Below, piece after piece: positions 46,147-56,466 of a stretch of DNA of 64,000 bases. The DNA is from Pegoplata infirma (Eukaryota > Arthropoda > Insecta > Diptera > Anthomyiidae). Both the position numbers and the translations under genes were made by a program. Numbering within the stretch: the stretch's first letter is position 1; each line of letters opens with the position of its first letter. The notes below the pieces were generated by a model, which searched no databases, was not told the DNA's origin, and saw nothing but the letters and a program-made list of their open reading frames with translations. The stretch is from positions 50,740,313 through 50,804,312 of the forward strand of contig OY992537.1 of assembly GCA_963921195.1 (NCBI GenBank), given 5' to 3'.

Positions 46147-48231
46147 ACTCTCCGTGAATCTGCAAAAACGCAAAAGACTACACCTCTATGCTTAAAAGCC
46201 AAAAAACTTTCTGCACCTACAATCTCAGAAGAAAACTCTACTGATGATGATCATATTCTGATGGTATTAATAAATGAAGATGCTACTAACTTTCAAATAC
46301 CAGATAATGTTAAATTCGCAGCAGATACTGCTACAGACTCTAAAGATTCTTGCCAAACAAAAGAGCAAGAAATAGATCACTCAAAATCTACAGAAGAATT
46401 ACGTAAACAAAAACAGTTGGAAAAACAAGAAATTGAAATGCTACAAAAAGAAATGCGATGCGAAGAATTGGAAAATCTTATAAGTTCCTATGAAGGTCAC
46501 ACTATAGGCTGGCTGATGCGTTACCTTTCCGAAGAAATGTGTCGCTTAAAAGAACAACGTAAACTACACTTGTTTAGCATGATAGCACAAAGAGAGAGAT
46601 GGCATCGTGAAGCCTCCGAAGCTGGTTTAAGACAAAAAGAGAATTTTCTAAGAGAGCAGTTTGAGCAACTCTATGAAAAGAGTGATGAATCAAATAAAAT
46701 AATAGCAGAGCAGTTTATGCACGACATAATGGATTCCAGTATAGAAGATTATGCTGCACATAAAGCGGAAGATCATGTTAAAACTATGGCTAAGGATTTG
46801 GATAAAGAAATTTCTGGATGGTTAGAATCATTTCGTGAAGTACAAAATCCTCTTAATTATCATAAATTACGTAATGCCCTAAAGGATATTATTATGCCAG
46901 ATAAAGAAAAGATTTTAAAAAGACTTGAAACAGATGATTGCATTGATTATATTATGAATGATGTTCTATTTGCCAATGTCTACCGTTTACTAGAACCCTA
47001 CGATGTTTCATTTTCTATAACTACCGATTTTGTAGATCGTTTAATTGATAATGATGTATATCTCCATTCAAGCGATTGTAGTTCTGAATGTAATTGTGAA
47101 GATATAGGGTTATGTACATGTTCAAAGGCACCTCACGAAGCCATGGCAATATTAAGAAAAGTTATACGCCGGGCGGTACCGGGTAGACGTTGGCATACAC
47201 CTACTGAACGTGTGACAACTGAAAATATTAATGATTTATTGGATGCTGTATTTGATGAAGTCATACCTCCTGGTTCTTTTATTGAGGTTGATATGAAAAA
47301 ACCAGCAGTTGTTCCTGATCAAGGAGGACATACCGATTTGGTATGTTCTGAAAATGATTTCATTATTTCTGATGCATCCGATGAAGCTTCTTCCGAAATA
47401 GATGAAATTTATAAAATAAAACAGCTCGAATCAATGTCAACACTTACAGACAGTGATATAACTATGATGTTAAGACCCACGGAAAAGTTATTACTTGCTG
47501 ATCCAGATAAACTATCAGCAGATCGTATATTAATCAAGTTCGAAAAATATGATTTCCCGGAATCTCAATATAAGCCAGAAAGAGTACATATTATACCAAG
47601 TACTCATGATATTACATCCGTATGGGATTTTAGAAAGACGGAAGTTTACAATGAAACCTCTTCAGAAGATTTTATTGTCGCAGAAGGAGATAAAGAAGAA
47701 ACTGTTGAAGAAACTATTGAAGAACAAATGGAACAACTAAAGTTAAAATCTGAAGAATCGACGGAAGATTGGGAGTTAGAAATGTCACCGTCACATCATA
47801 GTTTTAATGAACAACATTACGAGGAAGAACCACAAAGTTATGAAATTGAATTGGATAATTATCAAATTCAATTGGAAACTGATGAAATTGTTCTGGATAA
47901 TTATCAAATTGAATTGAAAACTGATGAAATTGTTCTGGAAAATTATGATGTTGAATTGGAAAATGCCGAAATTGAATTAGAAAGTGACGATTTGAATACA
48001 CCAAAAACTACTGATAAAAATATTACACATTTTGATGAATACAATGAAGTAAATCTAATTGAGCCAAAAGACGATGATGCTGGTGAAGTGATGGAAGTAT
48101 CATTTTCTTATGATGCCACAGTTAAAAATTCGGTTCCTGTACCCTCTGGTCATAAGGTAATAAATACGAGCGAAACTTTGGAGACTTCTATTGAAAAAGA
48201 AGAAAAACTAGATGATGTAGAAATAGAGTAG
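46147..48231 (+). CDS. CFAP91: CFAP91, exon 4 (last)
   Basis: Acceptor TTCACTTCAG after a 64-bp intron; encodes residues 398-1091 and TAG. Around residues 506-640 is a coiled-coil region with EGHTIGWLMRYLSEEMCRLK and SMIAQRERWHREASEAG, matching the human CFAP91 segment with '[21 protein letters not shown]'. Residues about 708-722 form a cysteine cluster, CSSECNCEDIGLCTC. Beyond the region shared with human there is an acidic tail of some 350 residues, with three to four 14-residue repeats (LDNYQIELKTDEIV type, about 961-1014). The tail looks lineage-specific. Confidence 0.93.
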   Translation, partial: TLRESAKTQKTTPLCLKAKKLSAPTISEENSTDDDHILMVLINEDATNFQIPDNVKFAADTATDSKDSCQTKEQEIDHSKSTEELRKQKQLEKQEIEMLQKEMRCEELENLISSYEGHTIGWLMRYLSEEMCRLKEQRKLHLFSMIAQRERWHREASEAGLRQKENFLREQFEQLYEKSDESNKIIAEQFMHDIMDSSIEDYAAHKAEDHVKTMAKDLDKEISGWLESFREVQNPLNYHKLRNALKDIIMPDKEKILKRLETDDCIDYIMNDVLFANVYRLLEPYDVSFSITTDFVDRLIDNDVYLHSSDCSSECNCEDIGLCTCSKAPHEAMAILRKVIRRAVPGRRWHTPTERVTTENINDLLDAVFDEVIPPGSFIEVDMKKPAVVPDQGGHTDLVCSENDFIISDASDEASSEIDEIYKIKQLESMSTLTDSDITMMLRPTEKLLLADPDKLSADRILIKFEKYDFPESQYKPERVHIIPSTHDITSVWDFRKTEVYNETSSEDFIVAEGDKEETVEETIEEQMEQLKLKSEESTEDWELEMSPSHHSFNEQHYEEEPQSYEIELDNYQIQLETDEIVLDNYQIELKTDEIVLENYDVELENAEIELESDDLNTPKTTDKNITHFDEYNEVNLIEPKDDDAGEVMEVSFSYDATVKNSVPVPSGHKVINTSETLETSIEKEEKLDDVEIE

Positions 48232-48307
48232 CTTTCGACTATAGTACATTCGAATATCACAATGTTTTTACATATATTTTAGATTCTTTGTATTTTTTAG
48301 TTATTTT

Positions 48308-48313
48308 AATAAA
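48308..48313 (+). promoter_or_regulatory. Poly(A) signal AATAAA of CFAP91
   Basis: AATAAA 77 bases after the stop codon, followed by T-rich sequence. Confidence 0.65.
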
Positions 48314-48359
48314 ATTTTATGAATTTTTATTACAATTTTTTTTTTTTTTACATTCTAGC

Positions 48360-48560
48360 TATGTTCGCTTGTCGGTCCAGCAAACTGCAGTCCAAAACAA
48401 AAGAGCTACCCTTCCGAAAGTTAAAATAGGTCTTGTGTTCATAGGCTGGTAACGTTATTAAATAGGCAATATCAGACCAGTCGGAAACAGTTTCCCCTTA
48501 AAGAACGTAACAAAACTCCGAAAAACTTAATTTTTTGAGTTTTATTTTTTGTTTTTGTTG
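48360..48560. mobile_element. DINE-like fragment
   Basis: 'gcttgtcggtccagcaaac', 'aaacaaaagagctacccttc' and 'tttccccttaaagaac' match segments near 15300-15425 and 22100. Confidence 0.45.
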
Positions 48561-48719
48561 AGCAAAGGATTTTTTGTGTTTTTTAATAATTGATGAAAAA
48601 AAATTTCATAAAAAAAAAATTTTGGGTGAAAAAAAATGTTGGGTTTAGTTTTAAGTTTGCAATTACAGTTCCTTAAAAAAATATGTAATAAAATTTAGAT
48701 TTTTGAAAAATTTTTATAA

Positions 48720-50650
48720 TGATCACCAGATTTTGGTCTTCAGTTCGTTGGCTCTACCGTTAAGGAAAAAATTGCAATTAAATTATTACACTGTGCAACA
48801 AATTTAGGGTCTTCGAGTGCATCTTGAACGGGACCAAAAAACAAATGAAAATATACCAATAGAAGTCCAAAACCCCCGAAGGGTTTTAAAAACTTAGCTC
48901 GAGGTCTTTTTTTATGGCCCACTGAAGTTTTTCAATTTTTTTTAAAGGCGTTTTAAATAAGACAAAAAATAAGTATTAAATCTAATTCTGAGGTAAATAA
49001 TGTCAAAACATGTCTTCAGTAGAATTTGATGGTGGTTCTTTTTTTATAATATACCCTCTATGTCCAAATTTAAGGGGTCATTTTGGTCCTTTTTTCAAAT
49101 ATCCTCATAGAACACCAATAAACGTTCGTTTATAAGGTTAAAATGTTCTACAAAAATTTTCTGCATAAAATTTCACTAGGCAACCGAAGATCAAAAGTTC
49201 GTATGAAAAGTGCAAAATGCTTAAAAAATTTAAATTGTAAATTATCACATACTATAAAATTGTTTTTCATTAAAGTCGTGTGAAATAAGTCTAAAAAATG
49301 TTATAAATCTGCTTCTGAGCTAAATAACGACAATAGACGTCTTCAGTGAAATTTGATGGTAGTTCTTTTCTTAGATCATTTTAACCCTCTAGCTTCCATT
49401 TTTAGGGGGAAATTTTGGCCTTTTTTTCAAATGTCCTACTACAAAACGATTAAGGCGTGCGTTTAAAGGGTTAAAATGTTAAAAAGTTCGTGCAATATAA
49501 GCTAAATGTTTAAAAAAGGAAAAATTTAAGTTATCATAATTAGTCAAATTATTTTTCACCAAAATACTTTATATTTTGACTTTTTAAAGCATTCTGCACG
49601 TTTCGCACGAACTTTTGACCTTCGACAACCTCCAGTGAAATTTGATGCAAAAATATTTGTAGAACATTTTAACCCCTTAAAGGTACGTTTTAGAGGTGTT
49701 CTATGAGGGTATTTGAAATACTGCGAAAACGGGTGGACCGATTTTAGATCTGTTTTTTCAGTTTGTAGAGAATTAAAAACTCTAGTCCCTGACGTAGAGT
49801 TTTTTCAACTTTTTTATTTCATACTTTTTTTATACCCAAAGATAATTGATTTTTTAAAGTATTTTTTCGTTTTTCATTTTACGTCAGGGACTAGATTTTT
49901 TAATCTTCTACAAAATAGAATTAACAGAACTAAAATCGGTCCACCCGTTTTTGTTGTATCGTGGCAGCCGATTTGGCCTTAAAAAAAAAACACCTCATAT
50001 AAAAATGATAACCATGGCAACCCTGGCAATGCAAACGTCCACCTATATATTTTTTAAAATACTATAGTAATGTAACTTTATAATACAAAAAATCACACTT
50101 CTACATATTTGTTTATAGCTGTTCAAATATTGTTATTTCAAAAGAGTTCTGAAGGTATAACCCCCCTTGAGCATTTTGCACTTTTCGCACGAACTTCTGA
50201 TCTTCGGTAACCCCTAGTGAAATTTAATGCAGAAAATTTTTGTAGAACATTTGAACCTTCTAAACGCACGTTTTATTGGTGTTCTATTAGGATATTTGAA
50301 AAAAGAACCAAAATGACCCCTAAAAATGGAAGATAGAGCGGTAATATACATATTCTAAAAAAAGGACAGTCATAAAATTTTTCTAAAGACATGTCTAAAC
50401 ATGGTTTACATCAAAATTAGATTTAATACTTATTTTTTGACTTATTCACAACGCTTTGAAAAAAAAATTGAAAACTTCAGTGGGCCAAGAACAAGAACTC
50501 GAACTAAGTTTTTAAAACCCTTCGGGGGTTTTTCTCTACTGCTGGTATACTTTCATTTTTTTTTTGTCCCATCCAAGATACAAAATAGTGTTGCACAGTG
50601 TTATTAAAAATTTAAAAGTGATTACCAGATTTAGATATTTTTCTCTACCA
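48720..50650. mobile_element. 1.9-kb foldback with arms of about 450-500 bp
   Basis: 48720-49220 and 50160-50650 are imperfect inverted copies; shared words include CCCGAAGGGTTTTAAAAACT / AACCCTTCGGGG, 'tgcacagtg/cactgtgca' and TTCTACAAAAATTTTCTGCA. Arms end near GATCACCAGATTTTGG. The middle (49230-50155) holds a further hairpin at 49725-49955. No transposase frame. Confidence 0.75.
49725..49955. repeat. Nested inverted repeat, arms about 72 bp
   Basis: AAAACGGGTGGACCGATTTT and TCTAGTCCCTGACGTA on the left are mirrored by TACGTCAGGGACTAGA and AAAATCGGTCCACCCGTTTT on the right. Confidence 0.85.
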
Positions 50651-51470
50651 CAGTTATGGTGCAAAATTATTGCAATAAAAGCTTTTAAACAAAAAAATTA
50701 CTGAAATATAAGTTTTTTTAAATGTTTGATTGTGATCTCCAGATTTTGCTATTTCAGCTTTACCACCGTAATTTAAGAAAATAATTGCTATTTAAGTTAA
50801 AAAAAAATCAATAAAATTAGAGATGGGCGCGTGAGTGATTTTTGACTCACTCACGCTCACGACAGGAAATTTTGAATCACGCACACTCAAGAGCATATTT
50901 TTTCTACTTACACTCACTCACAATCACGTGAGTAAATTTAATACAACTCACACTCACGTGCACTCAAGCAAACTTCACTCACACTCACGTTGACTCACAC
51001 TCACGAAATACTTATTTATATAAAAAAAATTTCAAAAACGAAAATTTTAAAAATCTTTCAAAATTTTTAGCAAAATTTTAAGTTCAGCGAAATTTTACAT
51101 TGTATTTTGCTTTTTTCGGGATATTAAATTAAGCCATATTTTACAATTTTTTGTTGCTTTTTTTGGTACAAAAGGAAATAAGAAGAGAAAATAAATCACG
51201 CAAACTCACGCAAAAAAAATTGACTCACGCACACTCACTCACGAAAAAATCTTACTCACGCACACTCACTCACACAATTTTTTTCTCCACTCACAGTCAC
51301 GTGAGTACAATTGAAATCAGTCACACTCACGCGTGAATCACGAGTATCACGCTCTAATCTTCTCATGTGCCCATCTCTAATTAAAATACAGTTTTTGGAA
51401 AATTTTAATAGTGACCTCCAATTTTTGCTATTTTGGATTTTTGACAGAGATCTCTAGATATAGCTATATA
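50610..51470. repeat. About 114-bp tandem repeats, interrupted by a hAT-like MITE
   Basis: Three units with 'gtgattaccagatttagat', 'gtgatctccagattttgct' and 'gtgacctccaatttttgct' start near 50618, 50732 and 51410; the last two are separated by the insertion at 50818-51379. The unit resembles the outer end of the foldback arms at 48720 and 50650. Confidence 0.65.
50818..51379. mobile_element. hAT-like MITE, TAGAGATGGGC family, CACTCACG-rich
   Basis: Ends TAGAGATGGGC / GCCCATCTCTA; 8-bp flanks AATAAAAT and ATTAAAAT match at seven of eight bases. The interior is largely ACTCACGCACACTCA-like low-complexity sequence. A partial relative lies near 10185-10225. Confidence 0.8.
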
Positions 51471-51479
51471 TGCTCTATG

Positions 51480-52116
51480 AGATTCATTGTCATCTATTGT
51501 AATAGTCAAGTCTGTTGAGTGAATGTTTCTGAAAATGACTTCTGCCCATAACTTTCGCACGAACTTAAATTATATTGGGTCACATGGTATTGTACGGAAA
51601 TGCAAAGCCGACTTTTTTGCAGGCACTGGTTTCTAAGGAAGTGGAACGTGTTGGTATGCTTAAAAAACTTTTGGAGACTTATTAAAGATGGCCTTATCAA
51701 AACCAACAGCAAAGAATTTCATTACTTTTGCCCCAAATGGAGCGACAAAGTGTATTTACAATTACATCTACCGGAGCTGAGTGAATAATCAGGATTTAAT
51801 GTTAGAAACAATCGAACACTTTATATGATATTGTCTGACGCTTTTTTGATAAAAACTTTTTTATTGGGATATAAGCATTTCTGACTTTTTTCTTCTTCCT
51901 ATAGCTCCTTTTCCTTAGTTCAGGATATAACCTCAGTATTACTTAAACGTAAATAAACTTTAAACTTTACTTGGAAATTCAAGAAAAAAAAAATTCTCGT
52001 GGAAATTTTTAAAGTTTCAAATTTTTACAAAAAAAAAATTTTTTTCAATTTAATTTTGTAATCTTCACACAAAATACTTGTTTTTCACTTAATTTAGCTT
52101 TAATTTTATAACTTAC
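51480..52116. other. Dynein intron, nothing further recognised
   Basis: AT-rich sequence up to the donor of the exon at 52117-52492. Short frames at 51506-51788 on both strands match nothing. Confidence 0.4.
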
Positions 52117-52492
52117 CTTTAATTGCTTTACGTAAAGTTATCAAACTGGAACGTATAGTACTCAAAAGTACATTAAAACGCACCATTTCCTGTACCAACA
52201 CCGTATTCATACTCTGATGATACAAAGTGGGATAACGATGTAAGGCAGCATCACGATCGAAATCTTTCGGTAAACGTTGCAATATATCTGTGGCCACATT
52301 AATGACAACTTCTTCGGGTGACACACGAACACTGTCATTCTCTCCGTTATCATCAGTTTGTGCAGAAGTATCCTTAAGGTTATAATAAAGGGAAACAAAT
52401 TCAGGGCAAGTGGGACAGGTAGGAAGGGAAAGGTTTTCAGGAAAGCGTTTCGATAAAGTTTCTATGTAAAAGGATTGTGATTTTTTGAGTAA
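52117..52492 (-). CDS. Axonemal dynein heavy chain, exon 2 of 4 visible
   Basis: 376-nt exon, acceptor CTTACAG, donor GTAAGT, phase 0 in and phase 1 out. It encodes residues 460-584 plus one base. The second half, SPEEVVINVATDILQRLPKD...YHQSMNTVLVQEMVRFN...SLITLRKAIKG, is the conserved start of the dynein C-terminal domain (family: 'SSEEIV..L..DIL..LP..FD', 'ESMNTVL.QE..RFN'). The first half (about 460-515, including LPTCPTCPEF and AQTDDNGEN) has no clear counterpart in the family forms I recall and may be a lineage-specific spacer between AAA6 and the C-terminal domain. It is in frame and begins at a good acceptor. Confidence 0.9.
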
Positions 52493-52751
52493 CTGTAAGG
52501 GTGGATGAGTGGCGTGAAGACAAGCGTAAGAAAAAAAATTAAAAGAATTATATTTTTGAAAAGAAAGTTTTTGGTTTTTGTAAAATACTTACCCGTTTTT
52601 CATGTAAATCCTTGGATTAAGAAAGAATGTAAAAGTGTTAAATTTGTTCTAGATGTACATAATTTTTATATTTCAATACTTACCACACGATCCTTGAGAG
52701 CATTAGGAATAGTTTAAGTTAATAAAAAAAAGGAATTGCTGTAAAAAAGGG

Positions 52752-53020
52752 GAAAGGGAATACATTCGACACCCGTTTTTCGGAAGTACCGTCTTCACGG
52801 GCGTGCGAAAAAAAATTGTTAGCTGGTAGCGTGCTAGCCTATGAAGCAGGGGGTAGTGGGTTCGATTCACACCAGAACCCTTGGTCAATTTCGCTATAAT
52901 GAAACGATGGACATTATTTTCAGTTTTCGGAAAATGCGCGAAACATAAGCAAACATATGACTGTCAAAATTTCCCACAATTAATTGATGTTTCAAAACAT
53001 TTTTTTTTCACCGGTGGTTT
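52752..53020 (+). mobile_element. tRNA-bearing dispersed repeat (copy 1)
   Basis: From 'gggaatacattcgacaccc' through GTACCGTCTTCACGG, a tRNA-like segment at 52826-52880 (TAGCGTGCTAGCC, anticodon-like loop ATGAAGC, TGGGTTCGATTC), then 'gaaacgatggacattatttt' to 'ttcaccgg'. The same order appears at 58318-58507 plus 59622-59765. It keeps the empty site (TTA at 52980-52982) of the foldback at 58508-59621. It may be a SINE-like or TIR element; the boundaries are uncertain. Confidence 0.6.
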
Positions 53021-53639
53021 TATCCATTTTTTTTTTTTTTTGGAAAATAACCTACATGTCCAACATGTAGAAACTGGTAAATTTTACGAGGATGACTTTG
53101 TAAAATTTTGAACTCATAAAATGCATTTAACTAACACTTTGCAAATTTACAATGTTTTTTTGTAAAATTCTTTTCGGTTTTATCAATATTTTACACATAA
53201 TTCTATTAATTTACAGTTCTTTTTATCGAAATCATTTTACAGAGTTTTCTTCGTAAAATAACAAACAAATCTTGCTCGTTGGAAATCTATGGTATTTTCT
53301 GCTGGCTCAGCAGAGTAGCTTTGTAAGTTTTAAGTTAGCTAGATAAATTTGTGATATTTAATAACCATATGCAATAAAATATTTTTTTTTTTTGTTATAA
53401 GATTACACTATTTTAAATTTAAAAAAAAAATCCAAAAAAAAACGAATTTTTTGCCCAAAAAGTACCAACATTCTTTTGCTTTCAGCTTAAAACATTCGTT
53501 AAGAACATGTCAATTTTTTCGAATGGTCTGAAAGGCAATATCACGTAGATGATTGAACAAAAAGCTTGCCAACATTTTTTATTTTGAGCTCCACATCCTC
53601 ATCGATCCACAAGTTGACCGATTTTTAACACAAATTTCA

Positions 53640-54690
53640 ACTTTACCCTCCTGGGAAAAAATAAAAACTCTGTCCAATCAGCAGAAAAATCTGCTGAAGA
53701 TACACCCATTTTGAGCCATGAGAAATCTGCTGATTTTAGCAGACGCGGTTTGCTAAATTTCTGTAGTAATAACCTGGGTTAAATCAACAGATTAATCTGT
53801 CAAGACAGCAGAAAAATCTGCTGATTTTAGCAGAAAAAACTGCTGATTTCAGCAGAAAAATCTGCTAATTTCGGTGGAGAAAATTGTTGATTTAAGCAGA
53901 AAAATTTTAAATTATACTTAGTTTGAGCCAAATAATGTTTTCTGTAAAACATTTTTTTTTATAAAATTGGAAAAATATATTTACGTTGGTATATTTAAAA
54001 ACTTTATAAAATTCTTAATGAGAACGAACAAAAACAAGTGGCATGTCGTGACAGGAATATAACTCAAAAATAACACTCACACTTATAATAAGAAAACAAA
54101 ATAACAAAACAAATTTAAAAACTACAAAAATCGACAGACATGTCTTAACAAGCACACACACATGAAGCAAATGAAAACAAACGTAAATACACACTTATAA
54201 TAAAAAAAATTTAAATTTGTCATTCCAAGGGTGATTTTGAATTTTATATTGTTGCGTTTGCGTGCATAAACTGAAGACCTTCTCTTCTTTAAAAGCAGCA
54301 ACAAACTGGCAAGCCGACAAAACTATATTTGTGTAACATAGTTAGTGACGCATTTAAGCGGGAGCTATTTATATTCGTCCACTTTAATTTTCAGATAGTG
54401 ACATTTGATTTTCATTTTTGCGAGGCCGACATTTAAAAAATACTTCAAAAAATAACAAAAAATATCAGTTAAATTAGCAAAATAATCTGCTGAAAATCTG
54501 CACAAAAACTTTTTAAAACTTAGCAAACAGGATCAGTAAATGTTCTGTAAAATTTCGGTTGTTTTCAGAAATTGAATGGCAGAGAATTCTGCTAAAGTAT
54601 TCAGTTCAGCAGAAAAATCTGCTAAAAATTTGTAATTCTAAATTGAAAGTCATTTTACAGATTTTTTGACAGATGTTTTCTTTTGAGTGT
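53640..54690. repeat. AGCAGAAAAATCTGCT-rich region
   Basis: Between 53655 and 53910, and again at 54570-54640, the palindrome-like word AGCAGAAAAATCTGCT and GCTGATTTTAGCAGA recur at about 20-25 bp spacing. 53655-53805 is an inverted relative of 42222-42350. It seems to be a MITE family with subterminal repeats; ends not resolved. Confidence 0.6.
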
Positions 54691-55433
54691 CTGATGGCCC
54701 TACCTAAGCAACCATAGATTATTTATTATATAAGTAGCTTACAACATAAATAGCTAATAGTCTCCGCCTTTAAAATAGGCGTGGCAGAAAAAGTTGCAAA
54801 ATATCTGGTTTTTTGGAAATTGGTAACAAACAAATTGAGAGTTGAGCTATGAGCTGATGTCCTTAAAAAAACAATCAATACAAAAAGTTTATGGGGACCA
54901 CCTTAAGGGTGGAATATTGAGGGTAGTTATGTTCTGAGAAAATTTTGGTATTAAAAAAATATTGGAGGTCGGTCATATATTTAACTCGTCTACACTCAAA
55001 AAAAAAAAAACTGTAATGTTAGCAAAAAAAGCTTGTAAACCTACAAGAAAATTTGCTGATTTTGAACCCACAATTTTTTTGGTAAAGTTAGCAAAAATGT
55101 TTTGCTAAAAATTAGTTAACTGACATTGTTTTTATTTGAATTTACAAGGGAAGTATCTCAACCCTTATGAACCGATTTGCCTGAAACCTAAAATATACAT
55201 AAAAGAGACGATTTTAAGGTTGTCTCGGCTTATCGGCCATATCAGTGATTCAAAATTTCGTTCTCCCCTTATGAAACAATGTGGACCTCCGAGAAAATTT
55301 CGATAACTCCCGAACTAATAGGAATATCATCTAGAGCAAAAATACGTGTCGACTTAAATTTAATAAAGATTATTTCATATTCATATGGACATCGTAGGTC
55401 AATGTCTTCATATAAATACCCCCCAAAATTTAC

Positions 55434-56466
55434 GGCGTACGGACATAGCGCCCAAGGTCTTATCGCCCAAAACCGTAAATGACATATCGCCCACGCTGCG
55501 ACATATAGTCCAAAATGACAGGTCTAAAAATGTTATTTCTCCCAAAACAAAATTGTCAAAAAATCCAAAATATTTTTTTTGGGCGAAATGTCGAAATTAC
55601 GACTTCTATGATTTGTTTTATTGTAATTAAGGTTTTCTGCGCAGCCGGCCTTCGGCCGGGCTTAGGGATTACATACTCTATGCATTAAACCCACCCTCTC
55701 TGCAAACCAAAGCTATCATGGTTATCAGGCCTTTTTGAGGCATAACAAATTTGGTAGCGTAAAGGACTGCTACCCTTGAAAACTTTTCTTTGCGGAGAGG
55801 GTGGGTTTAATGCATGGAGTTTGTAATCCCTAAGCCCGGCCAAAGGCCGGCTACGCATAAAAACTTTAAAATATTGTGTTAAAAAAAAACAATTTTGGTG
55901 AGTTTTATGATTATTTTTTTGGGTGCTATGACATTTTATAAATATAACATTTTGATATTTGGGTAATATGACATTTTTGATAATTTATATAAATTTAAAG
56001 AAAATTGTTAAAATACCCACGAATGACATATATAAAGGATTGAGAAGAACGACAGAAATCGGTGTGTACTAAAAAAATAGAATGTCGAAACAAAAAGGAA
56101 TTGAAAAAATGTTCAAATTAATTTTCTTTAATTTTGTTTAAAATTTTGTATAATTTGTGAATGTTTATAAAAAATATTATTTTAAATTTTAAATTCTTAA
56201 AAATTTAACAAATTTTGGGTGGCAAAAGTGTGCAAAATTTAAGATAATTAAAATCATAATTAAACACCGAAACTTGTCAAACAGTTGATATGGCGGATTT
56301 ATTTACTAATCGTATGTAACCTTTAATAACTAAACCGTGAAAATACCCAAAAATAATGGCCATATCGTCCAAAAAATTTTGCAACAACAACTAACATACA
56401 TTTTTTTTGGGTGGAATGACTTTTTTAAATTGGGCGATATGCACTTGGGCGCTATGTCCGTACGCC
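55434..56466. mobile_element. MULE-like element with perfect 9-bp TSD
   Basis: Terminal inverted repeats GGCGTACGGACATAGCGCCC / GGGCGCTATGTCCGTACGCC (24-25 bp in full). The 9-bp duplication AAAATTTAC flanks it (55425-55433 and 56467-56475), and the single-copy site is seen at 21651-21659 in another copy of the host element. Nine-base duplications are typical of Mutator-like elements. Subterminal GGCGATATG/CATATCGCC words repeat. No transposase. Confidence 0.9.
55632..55865. mobile_element. GC-rich foldback nested in the MULE-like element
   Basis: Arms of about 70 bp: GCAGCCGGCCTTCGGCCGGG, CTTAGGGATTACATACTC and TAAACCCACCCTCTC, mirrored at 55790-55865. TTAA occurs at both edges, which could be a piggyBac-type target, but this is tentative. 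GC content is far above the surroundings. Confidence 0.8.

Larger units (their letters stand above)
20276..52116 (-). other. 31.8-kb dynein intron hosting the CFAP91 gene
   Basis: Donor GTAAGT at 52116-52111, acceptor AG ending at 20276. The intron holds the complete CFAP91 gene on the opposite strand, both 35-bp satellite arrays and many nested transposons. No further dynein exon was found in it, and the flanking exons are adjacent in the protein family. Confidence 0.88.
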
